The position numbers and the translations under genes were made by a program. A stretch of DNA of 13,570 bases, from the NCBI GenBank assembly GCA_031379035.1, contig JANNEU010000396.1:1-13570 (forward strand). The letters are read 5' to 3'. Source of the stretch: JABFRJ01 sp031379035 (GTDB lineage: Bacteria; Pseudomonadota; Alphaproteobacteria; Rhizobiales; Hyphomicrobiaceae). This document shows positions 12,492-13,570 of the stretch, one piece after another. Under the pieces are notes generated by a model, which did not search any database, had not been told where the DNA came from, and saw only the letters and a list, made by a program, of their open reading frames with translations. How positions within the stretch are numbered: position 1 is the first letter of the stretch; each line of letters opens with the position of its first letter.

Positions 12492-12716
12492 TCACGCGAC
12501 GGCGCGGACGTGCGCAATTTCGCGAGGTTGGACAGGGCGAACGGCATCAATTGGCAGTGTTTCGACAGCAATCGTTTCACCCGTCAGGCCGATGAACTCG
12601 ACCTCAAACGCTTTGCCATCCGGATAGACGTGCACAATCGCGCCGAGATCTCCGATTGCTAATCCCGATGCCGGGAGGTCGCGGGTAAGCACGACCGTAT
12701 CGTGTTCTTTCAACAT
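12492..12716 (-). CDS. DUF4926 domain protein
   Basis: A 74-residue acidic small protein matching the DUF4926 pattern: an LKEHDTVVLTRDLPASGLAIGDLGAIVHVY start, then FEVEF and a final ETLPIDAVRPV strand. The GLAIGDLGAIVHVYPDG core looks like a small SH3/KOW-like barrel. The ATG at 12716 is supported by AAGGA 7 bases upstream; a longer frame exists but would overlap the neighbouring gene. It starts 10 bases after the DUF6883 gene, so the two are almost certainly co-transcribed. Pairs of these two families recur in bacterial genomes (recalled) and have the size and layout of accessory two-gene modules. Function is unknown. Confidence 0.82.
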   Translation of the reverse strand: MLKEHDTVVLTRDLPASGLAIGDLGAIVHVYPDGKAFEVEFIGLTGETIAVETLPIDAVRPVQPREIAHVRAVA

Positions 12717-12726
12717 GGACTGATCC

Positions 12727-13062
12727 TTAGTCCGGGACTGCAGTGACAAGACGTGGGAACGCTCCACCGGCATCAATAATCCAGACGGTGCGTATCCGCA
12801 ACGCCCGCCCATCTGGGGTTTTCAGCAAACCTCTGACTACATACTTGGCCCCGTGCTTCGTTGCCGGCAATGGCTGAGCGTCATGGATGCGTCCATGATC
12901 GCGCAACGCCGCAAGAAGCTGCTCCGGATGTTGTGGATTAAAGCCAAAAGACATCAAAAGGCGAGCCGTTGAACCGCCAACCCTATGGTCTTCATCCAGA
13001 AGGTATTCAGTCGCCTTCCTCGGATCGATTGTGGCGCTGTCAATGTTCGGAACCCTTGCCAT
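12727..13062 (-). CDS. DUF6883 domain protein
   Basis: A 111-residue protein with the DUF6883 pattern: IDPRKATEYLLDEDHRVGGSTARLLMSFGF near the N-terminus, HPEQLLAALRDHG, then KYVVRGLLKTPDGRALRIRTVWIIDAGGAFPRLVTAVP as the conserved C-terminal sheet. ATG at 13062 is preferred because it fits the family start and has GCGGGA close upstream; a GTG at 13098 would add 12 residues without a ribosome binding site. It lies between the FAH-family gene (70 bases upstream) and the DUF4926 gene (10 bases downstream). Similar domains also occur at the end of larger secreted or toxin-like proteins (recalled, uncertain). A toxin-antitoxin or toxin-immunity relation with the DUF4926 partner is possible but unproven. 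Confidence 0.8.
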   Translation of the reverse strand: MARVPNIDSATIDPRKATEYLLDEDHRVGGSTARLLMSFGFNPQHPEQLLAALRDHGRIHDAQPLPATKHGAKYVVRGLLKTPDGRALRIRTVWIIDAGGAFPRLVTAVPD

Positions 13063-13131
13063 GCCGTTCCCGCCAGATACCAAGCTCCGATCGAGCACTT
13101 CAAAACGCGACGCGCGACGGCCGGCGATGCC

Positions 13132-13570
13132 TCATCCCACCACAACTCTGTTCCGCAGCACGCCGATCTTTTCGACTTCCAGTTCGACGACGTCGCCATC
13201 TTTCAGCTGCCGGCCGAGTTCGAGGCCGCAGCCGGTGCCGACGGTGCCTGAGCCGATAATCTCGCCGGCACGCAGCGTTTCGGCAGCTGAGATATGGGCG
13301 AGAATGGCTGGCCACTGGTGATGCATGGTGGAGGAATTGCCGCCGCCCCAGCGTTCACCGTTGACGCGGGCTTGCATGTCGAGGGTATGCGGATCACCGA
13401 TCTCGTCGGTGGTGACGATCCAGGGACCAAAGGCGTTGGCACCGTCGAAGTCTTTGCCCTTGGCAGGGCCGAGCTGGCCGCCCATTTCGGCCAATTGTGC
13501 GTCGCGGGCGGAGAAGTCGTTGAAGATGGTGAAGCCGAAGATATGGGTCATCGCGTTCTCAGGCGCGATG
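13132..13570 (-). CDS. Fumarylacetoacetate hydrolase-family enzyme, 5' end missing
   Basis: The frame is open to the right edge, so the N-terminal half lies outside the window; about 146 residues are visible. FGFTIFNDFSARD, GKDFDGANAFGPWIVTTDEIGDP, STMHHQWPAILAHIS and GEIIGSGTVGTGCGLELGRQLKDGDVVELEVEKIGVLRNRV are the C-terminal signature of the FAH fold, a metal-dependent family that cleaves or hydrates 2-keto and acylpyruvate intermediates, often late in aromatic breakdown. The Glu/Asp metal ligands of the N-terminal half cannot be checked. An internal ATG at 13551 is not the start, because the conserved frame continues through it. It may belong functionally with a catechol-cleavage pathway such as that of the extradiol dioxygenase at 4705, but they are 7.4 kb apart and no operon joins them. 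Confidence 0.88.
   Translation of the reverse strand, partial: IAPENAMTHIFGFTIFNDFSARDAQLAEMGGQLGPAKGKDFDGANAFGPWIVTTDEIGDPHTLDMQARVNGERWGGGNSSTMHHQWPAILAHISAAETLRAGEIIGSGTVGTGCGLELGRQLKDGDVVELEVEKIGVLRNRVVVG

Overview
The window looks like chromosomal DNA of an alphaproteobacterium, most likely of the Hyphomicrobiales (Bradyrhizobium/Rhodopseudomonas-like). The grounds are a high GC content (about 60% by eye), the gene order rpmH-rnpA-yidC-engB, a short type-2 ArgC, and GGGTTA/TAACCC palindromes of a kind common between genes in this group. The assignment is by pattern recognition, not by a database search.

Layout. Bases 1-1017 hold the 3' part of a serine hydroxymethyltransferase-family gene (+). 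A lone, AT-richer DUF3800 gene follows (1108-1923, +). Next come two minus-strand genes: a ClpP-fold lipoprotein (2202-2849) and argC (3031-3981). Upstream of argC is a 19-codon, arginine-rich open frame and then an intrinsic terminator that ends just before the argC ribosome binding site. This is the layout of a transcription attenuator and is the most interesting element found here. A gene-free stretch (4122-4704) carries one palindromic repeat, an 11-bp inverted repeat and a degenerate intergenic hairpin. A minus-strand pair follows: a YghU-type glutathione transferase and a type I extradiol dioxygenase.

The divergent spacer 6627-6993 holds a 24-bp inverted repeat and a near-consensus sigma-70 promoter for the plus-strand block rpmH-rnpA-yidC-engB (6994-10448). 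That block links ribosome production (L34, EngB), RNase P and membrane protein insertion. rpmH is only 44 codons long.

After engB come terminators facing both ways and a 16-bp perfect palindrome. Then, all on the minus strand, follow a secreted Ala/Gln/Pro-rich protein, a Prx5-type peroxiredoxin with its own terminator, a REPIN-like pair of inverted palindromes, a DUF4926/DUF6883 gene pair, and the C-terminal part of a fumarylacetoacetate-hydrolase-family enzyme that runs off the right edge.

I found no CRISPR array, tRNA, rRNA, transposase or phage gene. Most genes are ordinary housekeeping genes. The unusual signals lie between genes (argC leader, REPIN, palindromes) and in the small accessory genes (DUF3800, DUF4926/DUF6883).
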